Source: Chromera velia (lineage: Eukaryota; Sar; Chromeraceae). From it: 32,408 bases of DNA. The notes under the pieces were generated by a model, which searched no databases, was not told the DNA's origin, and saw only the letters and a list, made by a program, of their open reading frames with translations. Made by a program: the position numbers and the translations under genes. The stretch lies in NCBI GenBank assembly GCA_018398765.1, contig JAHBMJ010000720.1:2501-34908 (forward strand). The letters run 5' to 3'. This document shows positions 1 through 11,305 of this stretch, piece by piece (positions within the stretch are counted from its first letter, which is position 1; every line of letters begins with the position of its first letter).

Positions 1-3000
1 CTCGACTTTTTCTTTGGAGTCCCGCTAGCGAGCTGCGAGGAGGGGAAGTCCACTGTATCTTCGCAAAAGGAGAGACGGGACCGAGACATTTGGCTCGAGA
101 CCCCTCTCCAGTTTGCAAGTGCCCTGCTGGGAGGGCTGGCAATGGGAGGGCTGGCAACAGGAGAAGAGAGGTCGCTCCTCATGCGTTCGAAGTCGGAGGG
201 CGGGGGTTGCGGGGCGACTCCGTCAAAGGAGAAGAACGACCCTTCTTTTCTGGGAGACACCGGAAGCGGACTTTGAGACTCGCGGAAACTTTGCGTGAGA
301 GGTGAAGAGGGTCGAAGAAAAGGGTCTAACATTGATTGAATGAGAAGGGCGGGTTCGGATGCCTCTGTCATTTGGTCATTGAGGGTGAGTCGGGTGAGGA
401 AGTGAGGGACTGCATGAATTGGGGGATCGAATGGAGGAGGAGGATCCTGGCTTTCTTGGAAGGAAATGGAACTTTCGTCTAGAGGAGACGTCAGAAGGTC
501 CTCTAATGTGTCATGAGATTTGACTGGAGGTTTGATGGTAGACGAATCTCTGGACTTTCTTTCCTTCACGCCGGACCTTCTCCTCTCCTCAATGCTGATC
601 CTCGGAGCCACTCCGTCTTTGGTAGCCTTCCTCTTCCCTCTTTTCAAGAGAGATGAGGCTCTAGGCATTGGCGAACTAGGCATTGGTGAGCTGGTGGGTG
701 CATTGGGAGAGGCAGAAGAGGAAGACGGACCTTCGGTGGGCTTGGAGTTGAGTTGCTCCTCCTCAACTGGAGGAAGGGGACGCGCAAACTCTCTTCGTTC
801 CAGTAAGCTGCCTCTCTGCTCCGGACTTTTCTTCTCTTCCAGAGAGTTCGTTCCTGCTTTGCCTGCAGGTGTGTCAGCTCCGGCAGTGCCGACGACAGGA
901 ACAGCAGTCGGAAATACAGGAGATGCCACAGCCTTGAAAGGGGGGGAGTCGGGAAGGGAGGCAGCCACAGGGGTATCATTCGGATCTTCGGACTTGCGTG
1001 GTGAGACGGGTATGGGTTGATCCTCACGGGGTGGAGTTTCTGTAGGTTGGGGGAGGGGGGAAGAGGGGCTTTTTGCCGTGTGTTTTGTTTGAGGAGTGGG
1101 AGAGCCGCCCTTTGACTTGAATTTGGGGGATTCTTTTGAGTCCTTTTGGTTCTTCGACTGAGTCGGACTCCCAATTTGTTCGAAAATGCCACGAGGCTTA
1201 TCAGCAGCCAGATTGCCTTCTTTCTTGCCTTTTTCTTCTTCTTTTTTTCCCGCTTTTGTTGGAGAAGGGGGGGCACCGGATGGATCAGACGGTGAGCCCG
1301 AGCGGCGTCGCGGCATTGGAGACGAACGAAGCTTTGCTTTCGGTGACGTCTTTTCACTTCTTCCCTTGTCTTCCGTCTCCGTTTGCTTCTGCTTTTCCTT
1401 TTCGTTCTCTTTGGTTTTTCGCTCTGCCGGGGCCTCTTCGGGACTGTTGAGACTGTCTGGGGCTTGCGGACTTTGCGAAGCTGAAGGGGGGGACAGAGGG
1501 GCAGGGGCGATGGGTTTCGGAGCCTTCCGTGGCTGCGTAGCGACCTTCTCTGCCTCTGCTGTTTGGTGCTCAATTTTAAAGTCTTCCGAGTGCTGCTGGC
1601 CCTCTGATTGGCTGGGCCTCTGCCAAGAAGGACGAGAGAGCTCCCTCGCTACCTGGGCTAGATCCTCCTCACTCACTGAGGGCTTCAGTGTGGGGAGACG
1701 GGCCCATGAGGGCTTTGAGAGTGATCGCGCGACATCTGCAAGGTCCTCATCGTCGTCCTTTTCCGTCTCTTTTTCTTTTTCTTCTGGCTCCTTCTTTTGC
1801 TGGACTATAGTGGACTCCGGCAGAGTCGCAGAAGGAAGCGGATAGGTTTCCTTCGGAACTGTAGTGGATGACTTTTGGGGGGAATCTGATGGCCGATTGG
1901 TCTTTTCTTTTTCCGGGGGGGGAGCCTCCTTCTGAGACTCTTTTTGCGCTGCTGCTTTTTGACGGTGGGGGGAGTCTATTGGAGTGTCCGCCTTCTTTTT
2001 CTGGCCTTCTTTCGTCGTCTCTGACATATTTTGAGCAGCTGCACTTGGCTCCACGGCTTTGGACTCTTTATCTGCAGATGACTTGACTTCTTTCACAGTC
2101 TCTTTGAACAATGCTGCACGGACAGTGGATGCCTTTCCCTTTTGCGATGGAGACGTTGGAGAGGTTTCTTTCAAAAGGGACTTCGCATCCTGAGGCTCTG
2201 GATTCTTTTCCTTCTTCCCAAGCAGTGCCTCAGTGGTGATGGGGCTCTTTGTGCGCTGTTGGCTTGAGCTCAGTTCGGGACTCCTGGCACGCGTGAGTTC
2301 AACCGAATCTTTCCGAGCCTTTGATTTAGCTTTCTCTTCTCCTTTTGCAGGTGTTTCCTGATTCTTCTTTTTCGGACTTCCTTTCAGTTTTTCCTTCTCT
2401 TTCTCTTTCTTCTTTTTCTTGTCGTCTCCAAGTTGGAATGCTCTGAGATCTGCTTTTGCCTTCGCCGGGGATGAATGTGACGGGTCAGTCTCAGAGGAGA
2501 CTAGACGGTCGGTGTCCCCCTCATGTGGAGAAAGGGCGGATGAGACGCCACCGGAGCTCGGTCCAGGGGAAGTGGGGCCCATTTGGTTTTCCTGCATGCA
2601 GGGTTAATTGTTTGATGAATGAACAGAAATGCAAATATCAATACATGCACTCAGAGGTAGGTCCGGAAAGAAGACTTGCATGAATCTTAACTGCCAGAAG
2701 CTCGGCTCCACCTGGCTTATTCATTCACTCACTCATTCATTCATTCATTCATTCACTCACTCATTCATTCATTCATTCATTTACTCACAAAGTGGGAGTG
2801 AACGGGTGTCGTCTCCTAGATCCCTCTCGGATAACAAGGGAGGGGTGAAATAGAAGGTTCGGATGAAAAAAAGGGGGGGCACAGAAGAGAAGTGGCAGTT
2901 TGTGAGGCCATGAGTGGATGGAGGGAAAGAGGCAGGGACAAATCGAAATAGGGCAGCCAAAACGAACACGAAAGGTCAGGAGACCCACAACCAATTTCCC

Positions 3001-4472
3001 CTGAAAGGCACAAAAGCATAAATTACCAGCACGAGGAATTCAGTCTTTCTTCCTTTCTTTCTTTCTTTCTTTCTTTTTTTCTTTCTTCCTTCCTCTCTTT
3101 GCTTTCTTTTCTTTCTTTGCTTTCTTTTTTTTCTTTTCTTTTTTTCTTTTCTTTTTTTTCTTTTCTTTTCTTTTCTTTTTTTCTTTTCTTTCTTTCTTTC
3201 TTTCTTTCTTTCTTTCATTCGTTCGTTCGTTCGTTCGTTCGTTCGTTCGTTCGTTCGTTCTTTCTTTCTTTCTTTCTTTCGTTCGTTCGTTCGTTCGTTC
3301 TTTCTTTCTTTCTTTCTTTCTTTCTTCAGCATGTTGTTGAGTGTCACTTGAATCCTTTTCACCTATTCGTACACGGAATTCCCTGTTCTCTCCGTTTTCT
3401 GGCTCTGCTACCATCCTCCATTTCTTGAGACCATTAGAGAAACGAAACTTACGTCGCCTTTGTTCCTCTTCACGAAGGCCACTAAAGCCGCCTTGAAAGT
3501 TTCTTCTTTTTCAGTCGCCCGACTTTGCATCGAAAGCGTCGGAGAGTTGGTTCCTTCTGTAAAATTGGACATCGTGGGGCTCTTCGGGTCCAGCTCCGGG
3601 TCGTCTTCAGTCAAGGCGGCCTTCATAGCTTGCCTGAGAGTTTTACCTCCAAAGTTTCCCAACCTCTCCCTTCTTGAACTCTTCTTGAAAGTTGCATACA
3701 GGGAATCCGCGATGGCTATTGCGTCCTCACCAGCTTCTTCTCTGTGCTGAGAAACCATTCTCTTCAAAAGCTCAGTCGAAGACATGTCTTCAGTCAGTTC
3801 ACTCTCTGACACGGTGTCCAGAATCGGACTGATGCTCATACTCAAAGCCATGGCATCTGGAAAGTTTAACTGAGAATCCCCCGGCTGGTCCCCCAAAGGT
3901 TGCTGTGCCATGATCGGTGCCTTTCCTGGCAAGACTGGAACTTCATTCGCAGTCCCCTCCCCTGCAGGAGCAGCTCCAGACATGAGGGATAAGTTCGAAC
4001 TGCTTCGGGATAGCAGCATTTCAACTTGCTTAGCTCGGAAGGACTTCTCTCTGTACTCTTTCATGTCCTGTCGAATTGAGATCAAATTTTGCTGATCCCA
4101 GTGAACCCGTTTCTTTTGGTTCACGTTTTGCATAACGGTTTTCGTAGGGGAGTCGGGACGTCCTTGCGGGTTATCACTCGCCCTCCTGAAATTGGACTTA
4201 TTGAGGTCTTGAAGGCTAATCCGCTTTCCTGCCTCTGGAACAGAGGATCTCTGCGGACTCAAGACGGGAACAGAAGTGTTATTAGAGAACCTGCCAGTAG
4301 GAGAACGACTGCGCCTGGGCTTCAACGGAGCGCCCACGCCCACGCCTGTCCCAGGTCTTTGCACGGGTTCGAGAGTTGACCTCGGGGAGGGCAGGTTGCG
4401 TGGGGAGACCCCCACCCCCACTCGAGGCGGACCCTGCCTCCCGTTCAGGGCACCACTCTGCCATCCACTCAT
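1..4472 (-). CDS. Large disordered Ser/Pro/Lys-rich protein with PP1-docking-like motif (5' part, runs off window)
   Basis: Two exons are visible. Exon 1 is 4472-3453 (340 aa from an ATG in the context GCCAAAATGA). It ends in phase 0 at a GTAAGT donor. After an 861 nt intron, exon 2 begins at 2591 behind a TGCATGCAG acceptor, also in phase 0, and stays open to base 1 (about 863 codons), so the protein exceeds 1200 residues. Exon 1 has Gly/Val-Pro repeats, many Ser-Pro sites and, at residues 121-125, KRVHW, which fits the RVxF/W docking motif for protein phosphatase 1. Exon 2 is almost wholly low complexity (K/E/S/P) with dozens of SP sites, plus two copies of a conserved helix-like block (EDLA-x-VAR-x-LS-[KR]-PSW) near 1610-1760. 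No enzyme domain is seen. A scaffold or phosphatase-regulating role is inference; the gene structure is well supported. Confidence 0.72.
2719..2787. repeat. (ATTC)n/(ACTC)n microsatellite
   Basis: A tandem tetranucleotide tract of ATTC units with interspersed ACTC units. It lies within the intron of the minus-strand gene at the left edge. Confidence 0.9.
3044..3326. repeat. Compound (TTTC)n/(GTTC)n microsatellite
   Basis: About 280 bp of TTTC-type repeats interrupted by two blocks of GTTC units (near 3219-3260 and 3280-3300). It lies inside the 861 nt intron 3452-2592. The Lys/Arg/Glu-rich open frames across it are repeat translation, not a gene. Confidence 0.95.
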
Positions 4473-6020
4473 TTTGGCAACAATGGGATTGGGGTTCTTA
4501 GATTGAACTCTCGAGATTCCTTTGGTGCCTCTTCAGACAAGAAATTCCAGACGAACGCGCTTTTCGGTTGGTGCGGATACAGGTTATGGCTCTGCAGCCA
4601 CAATGCTTTGCGAGCTAGTTTGCGAGAAGTGGCGGAAAGAGGACATGAGAACTGACGGAAAAGGGCTTTATTCGGTGGATTATACAGCTTGCGTGGTGTA
4701 TAAGCATATACACACAAGAGCCTTACCTCCATCGGTCGCTGCTATGTATTAAAATCATTTGTACCATGTATGTCTGTATGCGTTTTATACGTAAAGGTAC
4801 ATACAGAACTATATATTGAATTAATTTATTGCGATTTAAATCGAACAAAAATGTAACAGAAATTGCAGTGTACGTATCGGTATTCGATCCGTTTTTGATC
4901 GGCAAGAGCGAATTGCGCGCGTGTGCTCAATTTTGCATGAATGACAAAAAAAGCCCTTTTTTGAGCCAAAAAAAAAGTACGCACCAATCTGCTACGATCA
5001 TACCTTTTTTTTTCCAACACTAATGAATAAACCCTTTTTTCGTGTTTGAACCCTACATCAAAAAAAAAGCAAAAGAAACTAATTTATTTGTATTATTTTT
5101 TAAACTTTATGATCTTTTCTCATATATGTATGCAAATGCTAGGCCTGCCTAGGGTTAAGCCTAGGGTGCTAAGCCAGTCTATCTATCAAGCAATCATGAA
5201 CAAATAATAAGCTACGCATTAAAAATGATCAATAAGCTTGCTCCTAGAATTGACTAACAGGAAAAAGTGGAATCTTCGGACAAACTAGGCTAGATCCGCC
5301 CCTCATATATGGGGATGCGGCATGCATAACAAAACCCTCAATTATCTATCATCATGAACATCATATAAGATTTGGCATTGCTAAATCTAGAACTTAACAC
5401 TACATCATCAGAAGTATAAACGTTATTTTGCTATTGCCTTTCTCCCAGATGGTCTCGTACGAGAAGCAAAAAAACATTTAGATAGAGAAAAAAAGATGTC
5501 ACGTGTGTTTCTCCTTTCATTAAGTGTAAACCGTTCACAACACAGGTTAAACCTGTTCGGGCGGGGGGGTCTGGCAGTGATACCGTGTCTAGATGCTTTC
5601 TCTAGAAGCTAGTTGCACGTCGAACATTCAAGATTGGCACAGGAAGCCAATCCTCCGGACATAAATCCTAATCTTAACTATTATTATGATAACAGTTATT
5701 AATGGTACATTGTATGTTTATATAGTGATAGTACTGTTATACTAGTAGTATATAAGGCTAGGTACTTATAAATGCAATATGTCGTGAACTGGTATAAGAC
5801 ACAAAATCAGATAGAAACTAGGATGGAAAAATAAAAATATAACAACTTACTTGAAATAAGTATAAAGAAGTAAAATGTTTAAAAAAATGAAACTCCGTTT
5901 TTTAAAAACTACTATTTAAACTATAAATTACAAAGGGGAATAATTAGGAATAATGTGGTTCACTTCAAAGAAAACTAAATTAAATGGCAACCAGCCGCAT
6001 GGGTCATTGTGCATGCCAGG
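4473..6020. other. AT-rich intergenic region, no gene seen
   Basis: Base composition drops sharply to AT-rich from about 4740. The stretch has many A and T runs, no long open frame and no recognisable RNA gene. It separates two minus-strand genes: the 5' end of the left-edge gene (4472) and the 3' end of the next (6021), so it must hold the promoter of the first and the 3' UTR of the second. I see no transposon ends. Confidence 0.6.
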
Positions 6021-6488
6021 CTAGCCAATATCGATGTCCTCATCAAGCAATCCATCCCCATTTTGCTTTCCTGCAAAGCAAACAGCAGCACACAACGAAA
6101 TCGTAAGAGCCCAAACCTGAATCACTATGCTTGGCCATATGCCGTAAAGTGCAGAAACTGACGTCCTTAGAGATCTCTGTCGATTTTTGTTCTTTGCTGC
6201 TCCATCCTCAAATGCCAAAAGGCAGACACGAAAGACAACCTACTTCAATAAAGCACCGAAAATGAGAAAATCCCAGAAAGCAGTGGACAGAAGCAAACAG
6301 AAAGGGGGCACACCAAGAAAATTGTTTGGCGGCGACAATGCATGACTGAGTAACAAAAACGACGTTGTCCGGAATTTCCTTTGCCCGCTTCCCCACACCG
6401 GGAAGGGAAAGGTGTGAAAGGATGAAAACGAGAGGGGCCTCTCAGTCTTTTTCACTCTCTGAGTCAGTCAGTCAGTCAGTCAGTCAGT

Positions 6489-6557
<69 letters not shown>

Positions 6558-8907
6558 CGTGCGTATAATCTTAGTGTTTACATACGTGCCGGCTTGCATT
6601 TTTCAGGCGAGCTTCTTTCTCCCCTGCGTTGTGCTGTCACTCTCTACGTTCTTCATGTTCCTGACGCTGACATGCTGACTGCATGAAGGAAGAAGAGCGA
6701 GTGAAGAAAGAAGAGTACCACCGTTGGACAGCTAAGGGACTCACAAATGGATGGATCAGTTACTGGTGATATGGATCTTACTTACACACCGACTTTGTCT
6801 CACTCATCACTCACTCACTCACGGACTCGTCTCTCGTGTCGTTCCCATCCCCAGGCTTCCTGCCAGGTCTTGCAGTCTTCTCTTGGCAGCACAAGAGAGC
6901 CACTGCGCTGGTTGTGTCTCCTCTCTCCATGTCGAGTCAAACAGCGATCCCCTGAGGAAGTGAGTGTTCCTTCCCATCATGTGCCCTTCCCTTGCTCCTG
7001 CTAGCGCCGAGACCTCGACAGATTCGGGTGTTGATGTGCAGTCGCCGTTTCTTTCTGCCGGGGGGCGGGGCGAATCTTTCGGGATTTCATCTGACAGTGC
7101 GGAGTTGAGAACGCCAGGCGCCACGGGACATGCAGGGAAACACACAGAGAAAAAAAACGGGGAGACGGCGATTCAGAGAACAGAATCAAAGACACCCAAA
7201 AACGGCAGCACGAGTCAGCAACGACACCCAGCTTCTGTTCCAGCTCAGGAAAACTAAGAGCGGGTGCATTCATCTCGGGGATTTGACGGTTTCTTGAAAA
7301 TAAGTGCGTGACTGAACAGAGGAATCAATGAGCACGAATGCATGACCAAACAAACATGCATAGGAACCAACTGCTTCAACAGAAAAACCAAACCAGGAAC
7401 TGCAAGCAACATCGGTCGCTCGAACCTCCTCAAAGCGTAAATGTACATTTCGCAGAAAAGTCCCTTCCCGAACTGAGTGCCGAGACCGGAATGCACAGAC
7501 GGACAGAAACTGTTCGATCATTGTGCAGAATCCCGACATAATTGGTGGTGACATACAGGGGCACGGCAGGCACAAGACAGAAAAGCTGGGACAGATACTG
7601 CATGGGCATTTAATGATGTGTTGAGGAGGGCAGGGAGGCGGTCGGTTTGCATAGTGAAAAAAGCCGGTGACTGTTGACTCCTTGGCTCACCAACCTGCAT
7701 GCTGCCCCCCTCCGCTACCTGACGATGCGGTTGTTGATGCAGAGATGGCCAGTGTGCTATCAACAGAGAGGGGTGTGGATTGGATCGATCTGGCAGAAGC
7801 ATATTGGATCTCTGCTGGACCCTGTGCTTGAAGGTGACTGTAAGATCCATTAGATCCCTTCAGTACGTTTGTTTCAGCTGAGAGTCCATCTACATGCGTG
7901 AGGACACCTGTTCCCTCTGGACCGCCAGTCGAGGTTCTTCGTCCTCCTTCTGTTGCTGCTTGGTGTTTTGCTCGTAGAAGTTTCGTCAGGGCTTCCTCGG
8001 AATCATCCGAAAGGAGCGGTGAGAAGTCAATGAGGATAAACGGGAGAGACCTCAGAAGGGGGGGGCGCGAACGTAGAGCGGCACAGAGATCACTCAAAAG
8101 TCTGAACACAGAAGGGAAATACACACATACAGCTCATCCAAGGCAATGACAAAAACAGATGCACAGATACGACGTTTGCACGAAATGAGACCAAAAGAGA
8201 CAGAAGAACGGGTACCATCAATTGACAGACTGAGACAAGAATCGGAATCCTCACTCCGTTGTTCCTGTCGACAGGCAGGCTCTAGATTCATCAAGGACAG
8301 GCAAGGAAGAGCCAGTCGAAAAGACAACACTTCCATGCGTCTGTTTGATCACAGATTCCTGAGCTCGCACCCCAGTACTTGAAAAAGCAGAAAGAAGACA
8401 TCGAAGAGGCCATAAAGTCGAATCATCTCCCTTTCGACTTCTTCCCCCCCCCCGCTTGTGCCGCCCCGTTTTTTCTTCCAGCTCCTCTTTCTGCCTCTGA
8501 CTTCCTACGTCCCTCCCCTTTCTGGCTGCGTCGGACTATCCCACCCTCGTAGTTCGCCCCTCTTTCAAATCCAAGGAAGCCCTGCACTTCACCGCCTAGA
8601 GCCACTCCTTGCCCTCCTTGAACTGATGTGTCTCACAGCTTTCGACAGATTAACGCGAACACCGAATCGAAGGAAGCAAGGAAGCAAACAAGAAAAGAAG
8701 GAAGGAAGGAAAGAAGGAAGGAAAGAAGGAAGGAAGGAAGGCAGGAAGGAAGGGAGGAAGGAAGGAAGGAAAGAAGGAAGGAAGGAAAGAAGGAAGGAAG
8801 GAAGGAAGGAAGGGAGGAAGGAAGGAAGGAAGGAAGGAAAGAAGGAAGGAAGGAAGGGAAGGAAGGAAGGACGGCAAGAAGGGAAGAAAGAGAGAAAGAA
8901 AAAAAAA

Positions 8908-8942
<35 letters not shown>

Positions 8943-11305
8943 GAAGGAAGGAAGGAAGGGAAGGAAGGAAGGAAGGGAAGGAAGGAAGGAAGGAAGGAAG
9001 GAAGGAAGGAAGGAAGGAAGGAAAGAAAGAAGGAAGGAAGGAAGGAAGGAAAGAAGGAAGGAAGGAAGGAAGGAAGGGAGGAAGGAAGGAAGGGAAGGAA
9101 GGAAGGAAGGGAAGGAAGGAAGGAAGGAAGGAAGGGCAGGAAGGAAGGAAGGAAGGAAGGAAGGGAAGGAAGGAAGGAAGGAAGGAAGGAAGGAAAGAAG
9201 GAAGGAAGGAAGGAAGGAAGGAAGGAAGGAAGGATGGAAAGAAGGAAGGAAGGAAGGAAGGAAGAAAGGAAGAAAGGAAGGAAGGAAGGAAGGAAGGAAA
9301 GAAAGAAGGAAGGAAGGAAGGAAGGAAGGAAAGAAGGAAGGAAGGAAGGAAAGAAGGAAGGAAGGAAGGAAGGAAGGGAGGGAGGAAGGGAGGAAGCGAC
9401 CAGCAGATGAGAAGAGGGAGTGACGGACCTGTCAGACAGGGGACTCTGGAGAAGAGACATCGGGTGGCTGACTCGCAAGACAGCATGGCGACTCAAGTCG
9501 ATGCCCTCCGGGAAGAAGTCACAGGCGCCCCCTGATCTTTCCATTTCCGGACTTGAACGGATGCGGGCACACAAGGCCGCCACATACCGCTCACACAACT
9601 GCAAAAATGCCCGCACCGACCCCCACATAGAGACAGACGGAGACGCCCTATGCTTCACTCTTTTCCTGCCTTATCTCCATGTACGTAACAGAAGAAGGAA
9701 AAAGAATCAAAAAGCGGACAGAGAGGCAGACAGACTGTATTGCTGTTTTTCTTTCTTTTCCTTGCGTCTGTTCATGCATACAACAGACAGACAGACTGCA
9801 TGATTTTTTCTTTTCCACCCTTGTCACAACAACGAATTCCATCCTTGAGTTACTGATTCAATGAACGAAATGAGCGACCGAACGAATGAATGAATGAACG
9901 AATGAATGGAACAGCGAACGAATGAACGACAAGTGGATGCACGGAGGAAGGAAGGACGGAATCAAGGAGTGCAAGACTTATCAAGGGACCAGGGAAGAAA
10001 AGAAGGAAGGACGGGCAACATTCATGATGAGAACCAAACTAACCGATTGTGCCAAATATCGCACATTGGTCTCTTCCGCAATGGTTTCACGGGAAATTTC
10101 CACTCGAAGGCCAAAAGCGGACTCTCCCACAAGTTTCTTTTCCGCTGCCACAAATCCATCAAAAGCAGAAAAAAACAAATCCGAAATTTTTGGACAGTTA
10201 ACTTTCAATACAGACGTCACCGACTGGGCCCACTCCTTTTCTCTCTTTGCACAGGCAGACACAAGGCTAAGTACGTGCCGCCTCCGCTCCTCCGGATTTG
10301 CATCTTCGTCCAGCTCTTTTGACGGTGCAAGAATGATTTGTGCAAACTCGGCAACAGCTTTATGAAAGTGTGCCACACTTTGTGTGGCTGCTTCACGGCG
10401 CTCCTCTGCACACACGTGGAGTGCCGTCACGAGGGTGTCCTCGTTGGTGTGGGAACTCAAGGCGAGACAACTCTCCGTCATTCGATCAGGAAGAAATTGA
10501 ATCAAAATCGGAGACGCCGCAATGCATGCAGATCAAAATTCGGCGCTCGATCAAAATTGACACACCTGTGACGACAAAGATCTCGAAGCTCTTTTCATGC
10601 AGACTTGGTACATCTCTTTCAGCACTTGAAAGAGGGTTTGGCCAGCAATGGCGGCTACCACTGTCCGCAGTGTCCGTCTATACTGCTTCGGAGTCAAGAT
10701 AGAGAAATTCATGACAAATCCTACAGAGGAGACGCATGATTTAGCTCGGACTGCGGAAAAGAAAGGGCGTGGAAATGGCGCGGAATGGCTCTCGCATGCA
10801 TGCATGCACCGAAAAAGAGACGGCCCGACGGGGGTCCGATGCATGGCGATCCGTCAATGCATGTCTGTCAGAGAGCTAGCCGAAGGCCGATCGATCCTGG
10901 AACCCCGGCCGATCAGTTCAATGACAGGTTGCCGATGTTGCCGTGGAGCGTACGATCATAACGAACACTCTTTTCTTCTCGATCAGTGCAGAACTGGTAG
11001 AAGTTCGCCGCCGACCCGCGTTGAGGCACTCGAAAGAAATGCATTCGACCGTCGGACTTGAAGGTCTGTTGCATCAGTGGTGATGCCTTCAGGCCGTCCA
11101 ATTTTGTGAGACCCCCCTTTCTCGAACGATCATCCAGGGTGATGAGTGTGAGTGAAAACAATTCCTTGAACTCTTCTGTCGCTGCGTAGAGCACGAAGCG
11201 TGGAGTCGCAGGGTTCCCTTCCCTGGCTGTATCTGTATGGAAGGGACTCACCTGAACTTCAGTCCGAATTCCGTTGCCGACATGGGCGGAGGGGGTTCGG
11301 TTCAC
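6021..11305 (-). CDS. Multi-exon gene of unknown function (partly resolved)
   Basis: Coding-like segments run in order on the minus strand with compatible phases: about 11305-10920 (start and 3' end uncertain), 10750-10566, 10472-10044, 9598 to roughly 9460, an unresolved part at 8630-8380, then 8101-7695 (donor GTTGGT), 7090-6823 (donor GTGAGT), and candidate final exons 6199-6117 and 6070-6021 ending in TAG. Junctions checked by phase: 10566/10472 (93 nt intron), 10044/9598, 7695/7090 and 6823/6199. The last intron would be only 46 nt. The product is helical and Ala/Leu/Glu-rich, for example the segment at 10472-10044, and the 8101 exon has a PLLRSLPFILIDFSPLL stretch followed by a Ser/Gly-rich tail. 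I recognise no family. A HEAT/ARM-like scaffold is possible but unproven. The start overlaps the divergent nucleotidase gene by about 24 nt if the ATG at 11305 is used. Confidence 0.5.
6471..6564. repeat. (GTCA)n followed by (GT)n microsatellite
   Basis: Five or so GTCA units are followed after TACTCT by about 70 bp of GT dinucleotides, ending in GCGCGC. The tract lies in an intron of the unknown minus-strand gene. Alternating purine-pyrimidine sequence of this kind can adopt Z-DNA. Confidence 0.93.
8691..9396. repeat. Long (GGAA)n polypurine tract
   Basis: About 700 bp of nearly pure purine on the plus strand. It consists of GGAA/AAGG tetranucleotides with GAAA-rich patches near 8895-8941. 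It falls between coding segments of the minus-strand gene, so it is probably intronic and transcribed as polypyrimidine. Long frames on both strands across it (KEGR or LPSF repeats) are repeat translation. Confidence 0.95.

Noticed and set aside
644-1573. 309-codon Arg/Lys/Pro-rich minus-strand frame
   Set aside because: It is a shifted-frame shadow of the real minus-strand exon, which stays open through the whole 2591-1 interval with more natural S/P/K/E composition.
520-1845. Plus-strand Ser/Phe-rich frames opposite the left-edge gene
   Set aside because: Antisense shadows of codon-biased low-complexity sequence; no splice signals or motifs.
2976-3414. Lys/Arg/Glu-rich frames across the TTTC/GTTC tract
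   Set aside because: Repeat translation inside an intron with matched donor (3452) and acceptor (2592) phases.
4740-6010. Possible tRNA, telomere-like (CCTAGGG/TTAGG-like) or retroelement remains in AT-rich DNA
   Set aside because: No cloverleaf, no tandem telomeric array and no paired terminal repeats could be confirmed by eye.
8458-9423. Long open frames (KEGR-type on plus, LPSF-type on minus) of up to 341 codons
   Set aside because: They are translations of the (GGAA)n repeat; any tetranucleotide array without a stop is open in several frames.
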